Shown piece by piece: positions 39,685 to 48,846 of a stretch of DNA of 64,000 nucleotides (positions within the stretch are counted from its first letter, which is position 1; every line of letters starts with the position of its first letter). The DNA is from Jejuia pallidilutea (GTDB lineage Bacteria; Bacteroidota; Bacteroidia; Flavobacteriales; Flavobacteriaceae): NCBI RefSeq assembly GCF_002973595.1, contig NZ_PVEO01000012.1:37713-101712 (forward strand). Reading direction: 5' to 3'. Both the position numbers and the translations under genes were made by a program. Below the pieces are notes generated by a model. That model saw only the letters and a program-made list of their open reading frames with translations. It was not told the origin of the DNA and did no database searches.

Positions 39685-39996
39685 ATGGGAAAGCTTAAAA
39701 TAAAAACTGGAGATACTGTAAGAGTTATTGCTGGAGACCACAAAGGATCTGAAGGTAAAGTACAACAAGTATTAATAGATAAGAACAAGGCGATTGTAGA
39801 GGGTGTAAACATGGTTAAGAAACATACTAAACCAAGCGCACAAAACCCTCAAGGAGGAATCGTAGAAAAAGAAGCACCTATACACATGTCTAATTTATCG
39901 TTGTTAACTTCAAATGGAGAAACTACTAGAATTGGATATAAGATGGAAGGTGATAAGAAAGTAAGATTTTCAGTAAAATCTAATGAAGTAATATAG
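39685..39996 (+). CDS. rplX: 50S ribosomal protein L24
   Basis: The 103-residue protein has the KOW motif ([20 protein letters not shown]) and [13 protein letters not shown]24 helps start 50S assembly. rplE begins 2 bases after its stop. Confidence 0.98.
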   Translation: MGKLKIKTGDTVRVIAGDHKGSEGKVQQVLIDKNKAIVEGVNMVKKHTKPSAQNPQGGIVEKEAPIHMSNLSLLTSNGETTRIGYKMEGDKKVRFSVKSNEVI

Positions 39997-39998
39997 TT

Positions 39999-40550
39999 AT
40001 GGCATATTCACCAAGACTTAAAGAAGAGTATAAAAGCAGAGTAATTGCAGCTCTTACAGACGAATTTGGGTATAAAAATGTAATGCAAGTTCCAAAACTA
40101 AAAAAGATAGTAATATCTAAAGGTGTTGGGGCAGCAGTAGCAGACAAAAAGTTAATTGACCACGCAGTGGAGGAATTAACAACTATATCTGGACAAAGAG
40201 CTATAGCTACAATGTCTAAAAAGGATGTTGCATCTTTTAAATTACGTAAAGGTATGCCTATTGGCGCAAAAGTTACCTTACGTGGCGAAAGAATGTATGA
40301 GTTTCTAGATCGTTTAGTAACTTCAGCACTACCACGTGTTAGAGATTTTAATGGCATTAAAGCTACTGGTTTTGACGGAAGAGGAAATTACAATCTAGGA
40401 ATTACCGAACAAATTATCTTCCCAGAGATTAACATTGATAAAGTGAACAAAATCTCAGGAATGGATATTACATTTGTAACTTCAGCTGAAACCGATAAAG
40501 AAGCAAAATCATTATTAACCGAATTAGGGGTACCTTTTAAAAAGAACTAA
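39999..40550 (+). CDS. rplE: 50S ribosomal protein L5
   Basis: The 183-residue protein begins [20 protein letters not shown] and contains the L5 elements [23 protein letters not shown] and [19 protein letters not shown]5 binds 5S rRNA. rpsN starts 2 bases after its stop. Confidence 0.98.
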   Translation: MAYSPRLKEEYKSRVIAALTDEFGYKNVMQVPKLKKIVISKGVGAAVADKKLIDHAVEELTTISGQRAIATMSKKDVASFKLRKGMPIGAKVTLRGERMYEFLDRLVTSALPRVRDFNGIKATGFDGRGNYNLGITEQIIFPEINIDKVNKISGMDITFVTSAETDKEAKSLLTELGVPFKKN

Positions 40551-40552
40551 GT

Positions 40553-40822
40553 ATGGCTAAAGAATCAATGAAAGCCCGTGAGGTAAAAAGAGCTAAAACA
40601 GTAGCTAAGTATGCTGCAAAGCGTAAGGCTTTAAAAGAAGCTGGAGATTATGAAGCATTGCAAAAGTTACCAAAAAATGCATCTCCTATACGTCAGCATA
40701 ACAGATGTAAGCTTACAGGTAGACCTAAAGGATACATGAGACAATTTGGGATTTCTCGTGTAATGTTTAGGGAAATGGCAAACCAAGGGTTAATACCAGG
40801 TGTAAAAAAAGCATCTTGGTAA
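40553..40822 (+). CDS. rpsN: 30S ribosomal protein S14 (zinc-free type)
   Basis: The 89-residue protein has the S14 core [20 protein letters not shown] and ends [11 protein letters not shown]. Only one Cys is present and there is no paired CxxC, so this is the zinc-independent S14 form. A 74-base spacer separates it from rpsH. Confidence 0.97.
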   Translation: MAKESMKAREVKRAKTVAKYAAKRKALKEAGDYEALQKLPKNASPIRQHNRCKLTGRPKGYMRQFGISRVMFREMANQGLIPGVKKASW

Positions 40823-40896
40823 ATAAAGAATTATAAACTGGTAGAAGGTTCAAACTGAAGGACAGTTTTGAAAACCATTACCGCAAATTAATAAAT

Positions 40897-41295
40897 ATGT
40901 ATACAGATCCAATAGCGGATTATCTAACTAGAGTTAGAAATGCAATTAGAGCTAACCACAGAGTGGTTGAGATTCCTGCATCTAACTTAAAGAAAGACAT
41001 CACTAAAATATTATTCGAGCAAGGATATATTTTAAGTTACAAGTTCGATGACTCTACTGTACAAGGCACTATTAAAATAGCGCTTAAATACAATAAAGAG
41101 ACTAAAGAGCCTGTAATTAAAAAGATTCAGCGTATCAGTAAACCAGGTTTACGTAAGTATGCTGGTGCTAAAGAACTACCTAGAGTACTTAACGGTCTTG
41201 GTATTGCCATAGTATCTACATCTCACGGTGTAATGACAGGTAAACAAGCTACAAGAGACAACATAGGTGGAGAAGTATTATGTTACGTTTACTAA
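40897..41295 (+). CDS. rpsH: 30S ribosomal protein S8
   Basis: The 132-residue protein starts MYTDPIADYLTRVRNAIRA and ends with the S8 signature STSHGVMTGKQATRDNIGGE. In E. coli S8 represses the spc operon by binding mRNA near rplE. I see no obvious mimic of that site here. Confidence 0.98.
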   Translation: MYTDPIADYLTRVRNAIRANHRVVEIPASNLKKDITKILFEQGYILSYKFDDSTVQGTIKIALKYNKETKEPVIKKIQRISKPGLRKYAGAKELPRVLNGLGIAIVSTSHGVMTGKQATRDNIGGEVLCYVY

Positions 41296-41313
41296 TATTA
41301 AAGGGAGAAAGAG

Positions 41314-41856
41314 ATGAGTAGAATAGGAAATAACCCAGTAGCAATTCCTGAAGGAGTTACAGTAGAAGTAAAAGATAACGTAATTACAGTAAAAGGAAAA
41401 TTAGGTGAATTAACGCAGAATTTTGATACTGTAACTATTAAAGTAGAAGAAGGTAATGTTTTTGTTGAGCGTTCTGCTGAAACTAAAGAGCACAAGGCAA
41501 AACACGGATTATATAGATCACTTGTTAACAATATGATTGCAGGTGTTTCTAAAGGTTGGACTAAAGAATTAGAATTGGTTGGTGTAGGTTATAGAGCAAC
41601 AAACCAAGGACAGAAGTTAGATTTGGCTTTAGGATTTTCTCATAATATAGTTATGAGCATTGCTCCTGAAGTTAAAATAGAAACTGTTTCAGAAAAAGGA
41701 AAAAATCCAATCATTAAATTAACCTCTCACGATAAACAATTAGTTGGTCAAGTAGCAGCTAAAATTCGCGGTTTCCGTAAGCCAGAACCTTACAAAGGAA
41801 AAGGAATTAAGTTTGTTGGTGAAGAATTAAGAAGAAAAGCAGGTAAATCAGCTTAA
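41314..41856 (+). CDS. rplF: 50S ribosomal protein L6
   Basis: The 180-residue protein begins MSRIGNNPVAIPEGVTVEV and has the two L6 repeats with GVGYRATNQGQKLDLALGFSH and KPEPYKGKGIKF. L6 lies near the factor-binding site. It follows rpsH by 18 bases. Confidence 0.98.
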   Translation: MSRIGNNPVAIPEGVTVEVKDNVITVKGKLGELTQNFDTVTIKVEEGNVFVERSAETKEHKAKHGLYRSLVNNMIAGVSKGWTKELELVGVGYRATNQGQKLDLALGFSHNIVMSIAPEVKIETVSEKGKNPIIKLTSHDKQLVGQVAAKIRGFRKPEPYKGKGIKFVGEELRRKAGKSA

Positions 41857-41866
41857 TAATTGAGTT

Positions 41867-42223
41867 ATGGCATTAACAAAGAATCAAAGAAGATTAAGAA
41901 TAAAAAGCAGAATCCGAAAGGTTGTTTCTGGTACAGAAGCAAGACCACGATTAGCTGTTTTTAGAAGTAATAAAGAAATCTATGCTCAAATAGTTGATGA
42001 CGTTTCTGGTAAAACCATTAGCGCTGCATCTTCTAGAGATAAAGATATAGCGAAAGCTAAAGGAAACAAAAGTGAAGTTGCTGCTTTAGTAGGAAAAGCA
42101 ATTGCAGAAAAAGCTTTGAAAGCTGGTATAGAAACTATTTCTTTTGATAGAGGTGGATATTTATATCATGGTAGAGTAAAATCATTAGCCGAAGGCGCAA
42201 GAGAAGCAGGACTTAAATTCTAA
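41867..42223 (+). CDS. rplR: 50S ribosomal protein L18
   Basis: The 118-residue protein contains [20 protein letters not shown] and the C-terminal [24 protein letters not shown], standard for L18, which binds 5S rRNA with L5. rpsE follows 6 bases later. Confidence 0.98.
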   Translation: MALTKNQRRLRIKSRIRKVVSGTEARPRLAVFRSNKEIYAQIVDDVSGKTISAASSRDKDIAKAKGNKSEVAALVGKAIAEKALKAGIETISFDRGGYLYHGRVKSLAEGAREAGLKF

Positions 42224-42229
42224 GAAATT

Positions 42230-42754
42230 ATGTATCAAAAATATAAAAGCGCAGAATTAGTAAAACCAGGTGGACTAGATCTTAAAGATCGTTTAGTTGG
42301 TGTGCAAAGAGTTACTAAAGTAACAAAGGGTGGTAGAGCATTCGGTTTTTCAGCAATAGTTGTTGTTGGAGATGAAGCAGGTGTTGTAGGTCAAGGTTTA
42401 GGGAAATCTAAAGATGTAGCTAGTGCAATCGCAAAAGCTGTTGAAGATGCTAAGAAAAATCTTGTACGTATTCCTATTAGAAAAGGAACTCTACCTCATG
42501 AGCAAAAAGGGAAATATGGTGGTGCAAGGGTAAATATTATTCCTGCAGCTCCAGGTACTGGAGTAATTGCTGGTGGTGCTGTTAGAACTGTTCTTGAAGC
42601 AGTTGGTGTACACGATGTATTATCAAAATCTCAAGGATCGTCTAACCCTCACAATGTTGTGAAAGCCACTTTCGATGCTTTATTACAACTAAGAGATGCA
42701 AATGCAATTGCAAGAGACAGAGGTATTTCACTTGAAAAAGTTTTTAACGCATAA
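42230..42754 (+). CDS. rpsE: 30S ribosomal protein S5
   Basis: The 174-residue protein has the double-stranded RNA-binding S5 domain ([40 protein letters not shown]) and the C-terminal domain ([20 protein letters not shown]). S5 is important for decoding accuracy. It is followed by an 83-base self-complementary spacer before rpmD. Confidence 0.98.
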   Translation: MYQKYKSAELVKPGGLDLKDRLVGVQRVTKVTKGGRAFGFSAIVVVGDEAGVVGQGLGKSKDVASAIAKAVEDAKKNLVRIPIRKGTLPHEQKGKYGGARVNIIPAAPGTGVIAGGAVRTVLEAVGVHDVLSKSQGSSNPHNVVKATFDALLQLRDANAIARDRGISLEKVFNA

Positions 42755-42837
42755 ATAGTTTTTGGTTCATAGTTAATAGTTATCGGTTTTACAGCGATTA
42801 ACAAATAACTAACAACCAATAACCAATAACTAAAAAA

Positions 42838-43017
42838 ATGGAAAAAATTAAAGTAACAAAAGTTAAAAGCGCTATTAATCGTACGCAAAGACAAAAAAGA
42901 ACTTTAGAAGCTTTAGGTCTTAAAAGGATTGGACAAGTAAAAGAGCATGAAGCTACACCAAACATTCTTGGTATGGTTGCTAAAGTGTCACATTTAGTTT
43001 CTGTAGAAGAAGCTTAA
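42838..43017 (+). CDS. rpmD: 50S ribosomal protein L30
   Basis: This 59-residue reading frame starts MEKIKVTKVKSAINRTQRQK, contains LEALGLKRIGQ and ends KVSHLVSVEEA, the L30 family sequence. It occupies the standard slot between rpsE and rplO. It is short but strongly supported by sequence and context. Confidence 0.97.
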   Translation: MEKIKVTKVKSAINRTQRQKRTLEALGLKRIGQVKEHEATPNILGMVAKVSHLVSVEEA

Positions 43018-43031
43018 AATATAACTATAAA

Positions 43032-43484
43032 ATGGATTTAAGTAACTTACAACCGGCAAAAGGATCGGTAAAAACACAAGGCAAGCGAGTAGGTCGCGGA
43101 CAAGGTTCAGGAAAAGGTGGTACTGCTACACGTGGTCACAAAGGAGCTAAGTCGCGTTCTGGATATTCTAAGAAATTAGGATTTGAAGGCGGACAAATGC
43201 CACTACAAAGACGTGTGCCTAAATTTGGTTTTACTAACATTAACCGTGTAGAATATCAAGCAGTAAATTTAGATACTTTACAAGCGTTAGTAGACGAAAA
43301 GAAAGTAAAAGATACAGTAGATTTTGAAACACTATTATCTAATAGATTAGCTGGTAAGAACAATTTAGTTAAGGTATTAGGTAGAGGAGAATTAAAAGCA
43401 AAACTAAAAGTATCGGCTCACAAGTTTTCTGCTTCAGCTAAAGCTGCTATAGAAGCAGCTGGAGGAGAAGCTATAACTTTATAA
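43032..43484 (+). CDS. rplO: 50S ribosomal protein L15
   Basis: The 150-residue protein starts MDLSNLQPAKGSVKTQGKRV and has the glycine-rich GRGQGSGKGGTATRGHKGAKSRSG region and GFEGGQMPLQRRVPKFGF. L15 is an assembly protein of the 50S subunit. secY follows 14 bases later. Confidence 0.98.
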   Translation: MDLSNLQPAKGSVKTQGKRVGRGQGSGKGGTATRGHKGAKSRSGYSKKLGFEGGQMPLQRRVPKFGFTNINRVEYQAVNLDTLQALVDEKKVKDTVDFETLLSNRLAGKNNLVKVLGRGELKAKLKVSAHKFSASAKAAIEAAGGEAITL

Positions 43485-43498
43485 GATTACATTAACGT

Positions 43499-44851
43499 AT
43501 GAAATTTATAGAATCAATAAAGAATGTTTGGAAAATTGAAGAGCTAAGAAACAGAATCATAGTTACTTTGAGTCTGCTATTAGTCTATCGATTTGGTGCC
43601 CAAGTTGTATTACCAGGTATTGATGCTGCACAATTAAGCGGACTAGCTGATAAAACTGATGGTGGTTTATTAGGTTTACTTAACGCCTTTACAGGTGGTG
43701 CTTTTGCCAATGCTTCAGTTTTTGCATTAGGTATCATGCCATACATTTCGGCTTCTATTGTTGTACAGTTAATGGGTATTGCTATTCCTTATCTTCAAAA
43801 ATTACAAAAAGAAGGTGCTAGTGGTCAGAAGAAAATTACACAGATAACACGTTGGTTAACCATAGCTATTTGTTTAGTCCAAGCACCAGGATATTTGGCA
43901 AGTTTACCAGCTTTAGGAATTCCTCAGTCTGCATTTTTATTAGGTACAGGTGGATTGTTTTATTTCTCTTCCATAGTAATTTTAGTTACAGGTTGTATCT
44001 TTGCTATGTGGTTAGGTGAAAAAATCACCGATAAAGGAATTGGTAATGGCATTTCATTATTAATTATGGTAGGGATTATTGCAACATTACCACAATCGTT
44101 TGTACAAGAATATGCAGCTAGAGTTACTGAATCTAACGGTGGTTTAATTATGATTTTAATTGAGCTTGTAGTTTGGTTTGTTATCATTTTAGCGTCAATA
44201 ATGTTAGTAATGGCAGTTAGGAAAATTGCCGTACAGTATGCAAGACGTACTGCTTCTGGCGGTTATGAAAGAGCCGCCGCTGGTGGATCCAGACAATACA
44301 TTCCTTTAAAGTTAAATGCATCTGGTGTAATGCCTATAATTTTTGCTCAGGCTATTATGTTTGTGCCGGGATTAATTGGAGGGTCATCTTTCTTAAAAGA
44401 TACTTCAGCTGGTTTATGGATGCAGACTAACTTTTCTGATATTTTCGGATTTTGGTATAATGTAATTTTTGCTTTGTTAATTATAGTATTTACTTATTTC
44501 TACACAGCAATTACAGTACCTACTAACAAAATGGCAGACGATTTAAAACGTAGTGGTGGTTTTATTCCAGGAATTCGCCCAGGTTCTGAAACGTCTGAGT
44601 ATTTAGATAAGATTATGTCTCAAATAACATTGCCAGGTTCTATTTTTTTAGCATTAATCGCTATATTTCCAGCGTTTATTGTTAAGCTAATGAACGTAAC
44701 TCAAGGATGGGCATTGTTTTTTGGAGGAACATCATTACTAATTATGGTTGGTGTTGCTATAGATACGATGCAGCAAATAAATTCGTATTTATTGAATAGA
44801 CATTATGACGGCTTGATGAAAACAGGTAAAAATAGAAAAGCAGTAGCTTAA
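43499..44851 (+). CDS. secY: Preprotein translocase subunit SecY
   Basis: This 450-residue integral membrane protein has ten hydrophobic helices and the SecY signatures [15 protein letters not shown] and KNRKAV at the C terminus. It forms the protein-conducting channel with SecE and SecG in the inner membrane. It follows rplO. adk and map, which separate secY from infA in many bacteria, are absent. Confidence 0.97.
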   Translation: MKFIESIKNVWKIEELRNRIIVTLSLLLVYRFGAQVVLPGIDAAQLSGLADKTDGGLLGLLNAFTGGAFANASVFALGIMPYISASIVVQLMGIAIPYLQKLQKEGASGQKKITQITRWLTIAICLVQAPGYLASLPALGIPQSAFLLGTGGLFYFSSIVILVTGCIFAMWLGEKITDKGIGNGISLLIMVGIIATLPQSFVQEYAARVTESNGGLIMILIELVVWFVIILASIMLVMAVRKIAVQYARRTASGGYERAAAGGSRQYIPLKLNASGVMPIIFAQAIMFVPGLIGGSSFLKDTSAGLWMQTNFSDIFGFWYNVIFALLIIVFTYFYTAITVPTNKMADDLKRSGGFIPGIRPGSETSEYLDKIMSQITLPGSIFLALIAIFPAFIVKLMNVTQGWALFFGGTSLLIMVGVAIDTMQQINSYLLNRHYDGLMKTGKNRKAVA

Positions 44852-44861
44852 TATAGATATT

Positions 44862-45077
44862 ATGGCAAAACAAGCGGCAATAGAACAAGACGGAACAATT
44901 ATAGAAGCATTATCAAATGCTATGTTTCGTGTTGAATTAGAAAATGGTCACATTGTGACAGCACATATTTCTGGTAAAATGCGTATGCATTACATTAAGT
45001 TGTTACCAGGGGACAAAGTGAAATTAGAAATGAGTCCTTATGATTTAACTAAGGCTCGTATAACGTATAGATATTAA
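44862..45077 (+). CDS. infA: Translation initiation factor IF-1
   Basis: The 71-residue OB-fold protein contains [20 protein letters not shown] and ends [13 protein letters not shown], matching IF-1. It occupies the A-site during initiation. It lies 10 bases after secY and before an 88-base spacer leading to rpmJ. Confidence 0.98.
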   Translation: MAKQAAIEQDGTIIEALSNAMFRVELENGHIVTAHISGKMRMHYIKLLPGDKVKLEMSPYDLTKARITYRY

Positions 45078-45165
45078 AAGTTCGACGTTTTAAGTTCAAA
45101 GTTTAAGGTTATTTCAAACTTTGGATTTTGAACCTAGAACCTAGAATTTTGAACATAAAATTATT

Positions 45166-45282
45166 ATGAAAGTAAGAGCATCAGTTAAAAAAAGAAGCGC
45201 AGATTGTAAAATTGTGCGTAGAAAAGGTAGACTTTACGTGATAAACAAAAAGAATCCTAGATTTAAACAAAGACAAGGGTAA
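45166..45282 (+). CDS. rpmJ: 50S ribosomal protein L36
   Basis: This 38-residue frame reads [20 protein letters not shown] and ends NPRFKQRQG, the L36 sequence of Bacteroidota. Only one Cys (Cys14) is present, so it is not the four-ligand zinc form. It starts rpsM 3 bases later. It is very short but unambiguous. Confidence 0.97.
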   Translation: MKVRASVKKRSADCKIVRRKGRLYVINKKNPRFKQRQG

Positions 45283-45285
45283 ATT

Positions 45286-45660
45286 ATGGCAAGAATTGCA
45301 GGTGTAGACATACCAAAACAAAAAAGAGGCGTTATCTCTTTAACCTATATCTATGGAATAGGTAAAAGTAGAGCACAAGAAATTTTAGCTACAGCTAAAG
45401 TAGACGAGAACACTAAAGTACAAGATTGGACAGACGACGAGATTGGAGCAATTCGTGAGGCTGTTGGAACTTATACAATTGAAGGTGAATTGCGTTCTGA
45501 AACTCAAATTAACATTAAACGTTTAATGGATATTGGGTGTTACAGAGGTATTCGTCATAGAGCAGGTTTGCCTTTAAGAGGACAACGCACTAAAAACAAC
45601 TCTAGAACGAGAAAAGGTAGAAGAAAAACGGTTGCTAATAAGAAAAAAGCAACTAAATAA
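45286..45660 (+). CDS. rpsM: 30S ribosomal protein S13
   Basis: The 124-residue protein starts [19 protein letters not shown] and has [11 protein letters not shown] and [26 protein letters not shown]13 contacts the P-site tRNA and the 50S subunit. It is followed by a 105-base spacer before rpsK. Confidence 0.98.
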   Translation: MARIAGVDIPKQKRGVISLTYIYGIGKSRAQEILATAKVDENTKVQDWTDDEIGAIREAVGTYTIEGELRSETQINIKRLMDIGCYRGIRHRAGLPLRGQRTKNNSRTRKGRRKTVANKKKATK

Positions 45661-45765
45661 TAATTAAAGACGTTGGTCATTAGTGTTTAGACGTTAGATG
45701 AATCTGTTCGAAATCGGAAGGTTTAGGATTCTAACAACTAAAGCTAACAACTATAACAAAACAAT

Positions 45766-46149
45766 ATGGCAAAGTCAAGTACTAAAAAACGTAAAGTAAT
45801 AGTAGACGCTATTGGAGAAGCACACGTAACAGCTTCTTTTAATAACATTATCATTTCATTAACCAATAAGAAGGGAGATGTAATCTCTTGGTCTTCTGCT
45901 GGTAAAATGGGATTTAGAGGGTCTAAGAAAAACACACCTTATGCTGCACAATTAGCAGCAGAAGACGCTTCAGCAGTAGCATTAGAAGCGGGCTTAAAAA
46001 AGGTGAAAGTTTATGTAAAAGGTCCAGGTAATGGTAGAGAGTCTGCTATAAGATCTATTCACAATGCAGGTATAGAAGTTACAGAAATTATAGATGTAAC
46101 ACCATTACCACATAATGGATGTCGTCCACCAAAACGTAGAAGAGTTTAA
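45766..46149 (+). CDS. rpsK: 30S ribosomal protein S11
   Basis: The 127-residue protein has [21 protein letters not shown] and the signature [23 protein letters not shown] at its C terminus. S11 lies on the platform. A terminator-like stem-loop and then a promoter box lie in the 231 bases before rpsD. Confidence 0.98.
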   Translation: MAKSSTKKRKVIVDAIGEAHVTASFNNIIISLTNKKGDVISWSSAGKMGFRGSKKNTPYAAQLAAEDASAVALEAGLKKVKVYVKGPGNGRESAIRSIHNAGIEVTEIIDVTPLPHNGCRPPKRRRV

Positions 46150-46228
46150 CAAATTACGATTTTAGATTTTCGATTTCAGGTTTTTTATAAAAAATCTCTA
46201 ATCTAAATAGATAAAATTGACTTAAAAT

Positions 46229-46266
46229 TAATATCATCTGTTTGTCAGATGGTATTAATTTTTTGT
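46229..46266 (+). terminator. Internal terminator between rpsK and rpsD
   Basis: Bases around 46230-46240 (AATATCATCTG) and 46246-46256 (CAGATGGTATT) form an 11-bp stem with one G-T pair and a 5-base loop. They are followed by TAATTTTTTG. This is the form of a rho-independent terminator. Confidence 0.7.
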
Positions 46267-46267
46267 A

Positions 46268-46275
46268 TAAATTTG
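46268..46275 (+). promoter_or_regulatory. Candidate -7 box (TAAATTTG) upstream of rpsD
   Basis: The octamer matches TAnnTTTG and lies directly after the internal terminator, 105 bases before rpsD. A TTTG at 46241-46244 is 23 bases upstream, somewhat farther than the usual 19, so the -33 match is weak. The position supports a separate rpsD-rpoA transcript. Confidence 0.55.
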
Positions 46276-46380
46276 CAAACCGAAAAAATCAAATAATAAC
46301 AAGTATCAACAAGAGTATAACGGTTATCGAAGGATAAGATTAAGACCTTAATTCATAACTACTCTTAAAAACAATTAAAA
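46276..46380 (+). promoter_or_regulatory. Structured leader of rpsD
   Basis: This 105-base leader has a 7-bp pairing, AAGAGTA at 46311-46317 with TACTCTT at 46360-46366, enclosing a weaker AAGG/CCTT stem (46330-46333, 46346-46349). It may be a binding site for S4 autoregulation, known for alpha operons in other bacteria. That function is inference. Confidence 0.4.
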
Positions 46381-46986
46381 ATGGCAAGATATACTGGTCC
46401 TAAAACTAAAATCGCCCGTAAATTTGGCGAAGCTATCTTTGGAGAAGACAAATCTTTTGAAAAAAGAAATTACCCTCCAGGACAACACGGAAATAATAGA
46501 CGCCGTGGTAAAAAATCTGAATACGCTATCCAATTAATGGAAAAGCAAAAAGCTAAATATACTTATGGTATTTTAGAACGTCAATTTAGAGGATTATTTA
46601 AAAAGGCAAGAGCCGCTCAAGGTATTACAGGTGAAGTATTATTACAACTTTGTGAATCTAGACTAGATAATGTGGTTTACAGAATGGGAATTTCACCATC
46701 TAGAAGTGGAGCACGCCAATTGGTATCTCACAGACACATTACTGTTAATGGTGAAATTGTAAATATACCTTCTTACCAATTAAAAGCAGGAGATATTGTT
46801 GGAGTTAGAGAAAAATCAAAATCACTTGAAGCTATTGATAAATCTTTATCTAACTCAAGCCACGTTTATGAGTGGATTACTTGGAATAACGATACTAAGC
46901 AAGGAACTTTCGTTTCTGTGCCTGCTAGAATTCAAATTCCAGAAAACATCAATGAGCAATTCATAGTAGAATTATATTCTAAATAA
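46381..46986 (+). CDS. rpsD: 30S ribosomal protein S4
   Basis: The 201-residue protein starts [20 protein letters not shown] and has the S4 domain ([29 protein letters not shown]). S4 starts 30S assembly and in other bacteria represses its own operon. It begins a probable separate transcript with rpoA, after the internal terminator and promoter box. Confidence 0.98.
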   Translation: MARYTGPKTKIARKFGEAIFGEDKSFEKRNYPPGQHGNNRRRGKKSEYAIQLMEKQKAKYTYGILERQFRGLFKKARAAQGITGEVLLQLCESRLDNVVYRMGISPSRSGARQLVSHRHITVNGEIVNIPSYQLKAGDIVGVREKSKSLEAIDKSLSNSSHVYEWITWNNDTKQGTFVSVPARIQIPENINEQFIVELYSK

Positions 46987-47084
46987 TATATTAATCATAT
47001 TGGTATTTGGCCAAAGGGTTTATTAGTCCTCTTCAAACTTTTAAACCGCGCAACCAAATAACAATTAAAACGAAGAACAACACT

Positions 47085-48077
47085 ATGGCAGTATTTAATT
47101 TTCAAAAGCCCGACAAAGTAATCATGATCGATTCTACTGATTTCGAAGGTAAATTCGAATTCAGACCTTTAGAACCTGGTTATGGTTTAACAGTAGGAAA
47201 TGCTTTAAGAAGAGTTTTATTATCTTCTTTAGAAGGATTTGCAATTACATCGGTAAGAATAGAAGGTGTAGACCACGAATTTTCAGCAATATCGGGTGTG
47301 GTAGAAGATGTAACAGAAATCATCTTAAATCTAAAACAAGTACGTTTTAAGAGACAAATTGAAGATATTGACAACGAATCTATATCTATTTCAATTTCTG
47401 GTCAAGAGCAAATTTTAGCTGGAGATTTTCAAAAATTCATTTCGGGATTCCAAGTACTAAATTCAGAATTAGTAATCTGTAATTTAGACCCTAAAGTGAG
47501 CATCAATATGGAAATCACTATAGAAAAAGGTAGAGGATATGTTCCAGCAGAAGAAAACAAAAAACCTTCTGCTCCTATGGGAACAATATTTACAGACTCT
47601 ATTTATACACCAATTAAAAACGTTAAGTATAGCATTGAAAACTATCGTGTAGAGCAAAAAACAGATTACGAAAAGCTGGTTTTTGAAATTATTACTGATG
47701 GTTCAATTACACCACAAGATGCTTTAACTGAGGCTGCTAAAACCTTAATTCACCACTTCATGTTGTTCTCTGATGAGCGCATAACATTAGAAGCTGATGA
47801 AATAGCACAAACTGAAACTTATGATGAAGAATCACTTCACATGAGACAGTTGCTTAAAACTAAGCTTATCGATATGGACTTATCCGTACGAGCGCTTAAC
47901 TGTTTAAAAGCAGCAGAAGTTGATACGTTAGGAGACTTAGTATCTTTTAACAAAAACGATTTAATGAAGTTCCGCAACTTTGGTAAAAAATCTTTAACAG
48001 AGCTAGAAGAGCTTGTTCATGTTAAAGGATTAAATTTCGGAATGGATTTAAGCAAATATAAATTAGATAAAGACTAA
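47085..48077 (+). CDS. rpoA: RNA polymerase alpha subunit
   Basis: From the ATG at 47085 ([16 protein letters not shown]) this is 330 residues. An upstream TTG at 47007 would add 26 unlikely residues. The N-terminal assembly domain contains [22 protein letters not shown], and the C-terminal domain has [20 protein letters not shown] helices and [16 protein letters not shown]. It forms the alpha dimer of RNA polymerase. A 153-base spacer with a 13-bp inverted repeat precedes rplQ. Confidence 0.97.
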   Translation: MAVFNFQKPDKVIMIDSTDFEGKFEFRPLEPGYGLTVGNALRRVLLSSLEGFAITSVRIEGVDHEFSAISGVVEDVTEIILNLKQVRFKRQIEDIDNESISISISGQEQILAGDFQKFISGFQVLNSELVICNLDPKVSINMEITIEKGRGYVPAEENKKPSAPMGTIFTDSIYTPIKNVKYSIENYRVEQKTDYEKLVFEIITDGSITPQDALTEAAKTLIHHFMLFSDERITLEADEIAQTETYDEESLHMRQLLKTKLIDMDLSVRALNCLKAAEVDTLGDLVSFNKNDLMKFRNFGKKSLTELEELVHVKGLNFGMDLSKYKLDKD

Positions 48078-48086
48078 GAATTGAAA

Positions 48087-48137
48087 ATTGATTATTTATT
48101 ATTGACGATTTCATGGTCGTGCCGATAAATAATCAAT
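48087..48137. repeat. Long inverted repeat between rpoA and rplQ
   Basis: ATTGATTATTTAT at 48087-48099 is perfectly complementary to ATAAATAATCAAT at 48125-48137, with a 25-base loop containing a smaller GAC/GTC pairing. No T-run follows on the plus strand, so it does not look like a simple terminator. Confidence 0.75.
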
Positions 48138-48230
48138 AGTAAATTTTAAATTAAAAATTATTAGATAACTCTTCTATAGTTTGCTCCTCAAAAGAGTGTA
48201 GTAGCAAGATAGAAGTTTAAAACAAAGGTC

Positions 48231-48707
48231 ATGAGACACGGAAAAAAATTCAATCACTTAGGTAGGCAAACAGCTCACAGAAAAGCAATGTTGGCAAATA
48301 TGGCTTGTTCTTTAATAGAGCACAAACGTATTAATACAACGGTTGCTAAAGCAAAAGCACTAAAGCAATTTGTAGAGCCAATTATTACAAAATCTAAAGA
48401 AGATACTACGCACAACAGGCGTATAGCTTTTAGTAGATTGAGACAAAAAGAGGCTGTAACAGAGTTGTTTAGAGAAGTAGCTACTAAAGTGGCTGACAGA
48501 CCAGGAGGTTATACCAGAATTATTAAATTAGGTAATCGTTTAGGCGATAACGCTGATATGGCAATGATTGAGTTGGTAGATTACAACGAAATTTATAACG
48601 CAGGTAAAGCTAAGAAGAAAACTACTAGAAGAAGTAGAAGAGGAGGTAGTAAACCAGCCGCAGCTGTACCAGTTGAAAACAAAGGCACTAACGAAGAGGA
48701 AGAATAA
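48231..48707 (+). CDS. rplQ: 50S ribosomal protein L17
   Basis: The 158-residue protein starts [20 protein letters not shown] and has the L17 core through about residue 118. A Lys/Arg-rich then acidic tail ([12 protein letters not shown] to NEEEE) extends it beyond the roughly 120 residues of most bacteria. It is the last gene of the superoperon and is followed by a strong terminator. Confidence 0.97.
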   Translation: MRHGKKFNHLGRQTAHRKAMLANMACSLIEHKRINTTVAKAKALKQFVEPIITKSKEDTTHNRRIAFSRLRQKEAVTELFREVATKVADRPGGYTRIIKLGNRLGDNADMAMIELVDYNEIYNAGKAKKKTTRRSRRGGSKPAAAVPVENKGTNEEEE

Positions 48708-48730
48708 ATGTTAATAAGCATTTAATATAT

Positions 48731-48766
48731 AAAGGATAAACTATTTTTAGTTTATCCTTTTTTTTT
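48731..48766 (+). terminator. Terminator at the end of the ribosomal superoperon
   Basis: GGATAAACTA (48734-48743) and TAGTTTATCC (48748-48757) form a perfect 10-bp stem with a TTTT loop, followed by nine Ts. It lies 24 bases after the rplQ stop and separates rplQ from carA. Confidence 0.92.
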
Positions 48767-48846
48767 GAATTTTTGTAAAACTTTTTGGCGCTACTCGTCA
48801 CTATGGTTTCGAAAATATAGTTTAAACGTTAAGCAAAACAATTTAG

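Noticed and set aside
39980..40357. 125-codon antisense frame opposite rplE
   Set aside because: rplE is unmistakable on the plus strand.
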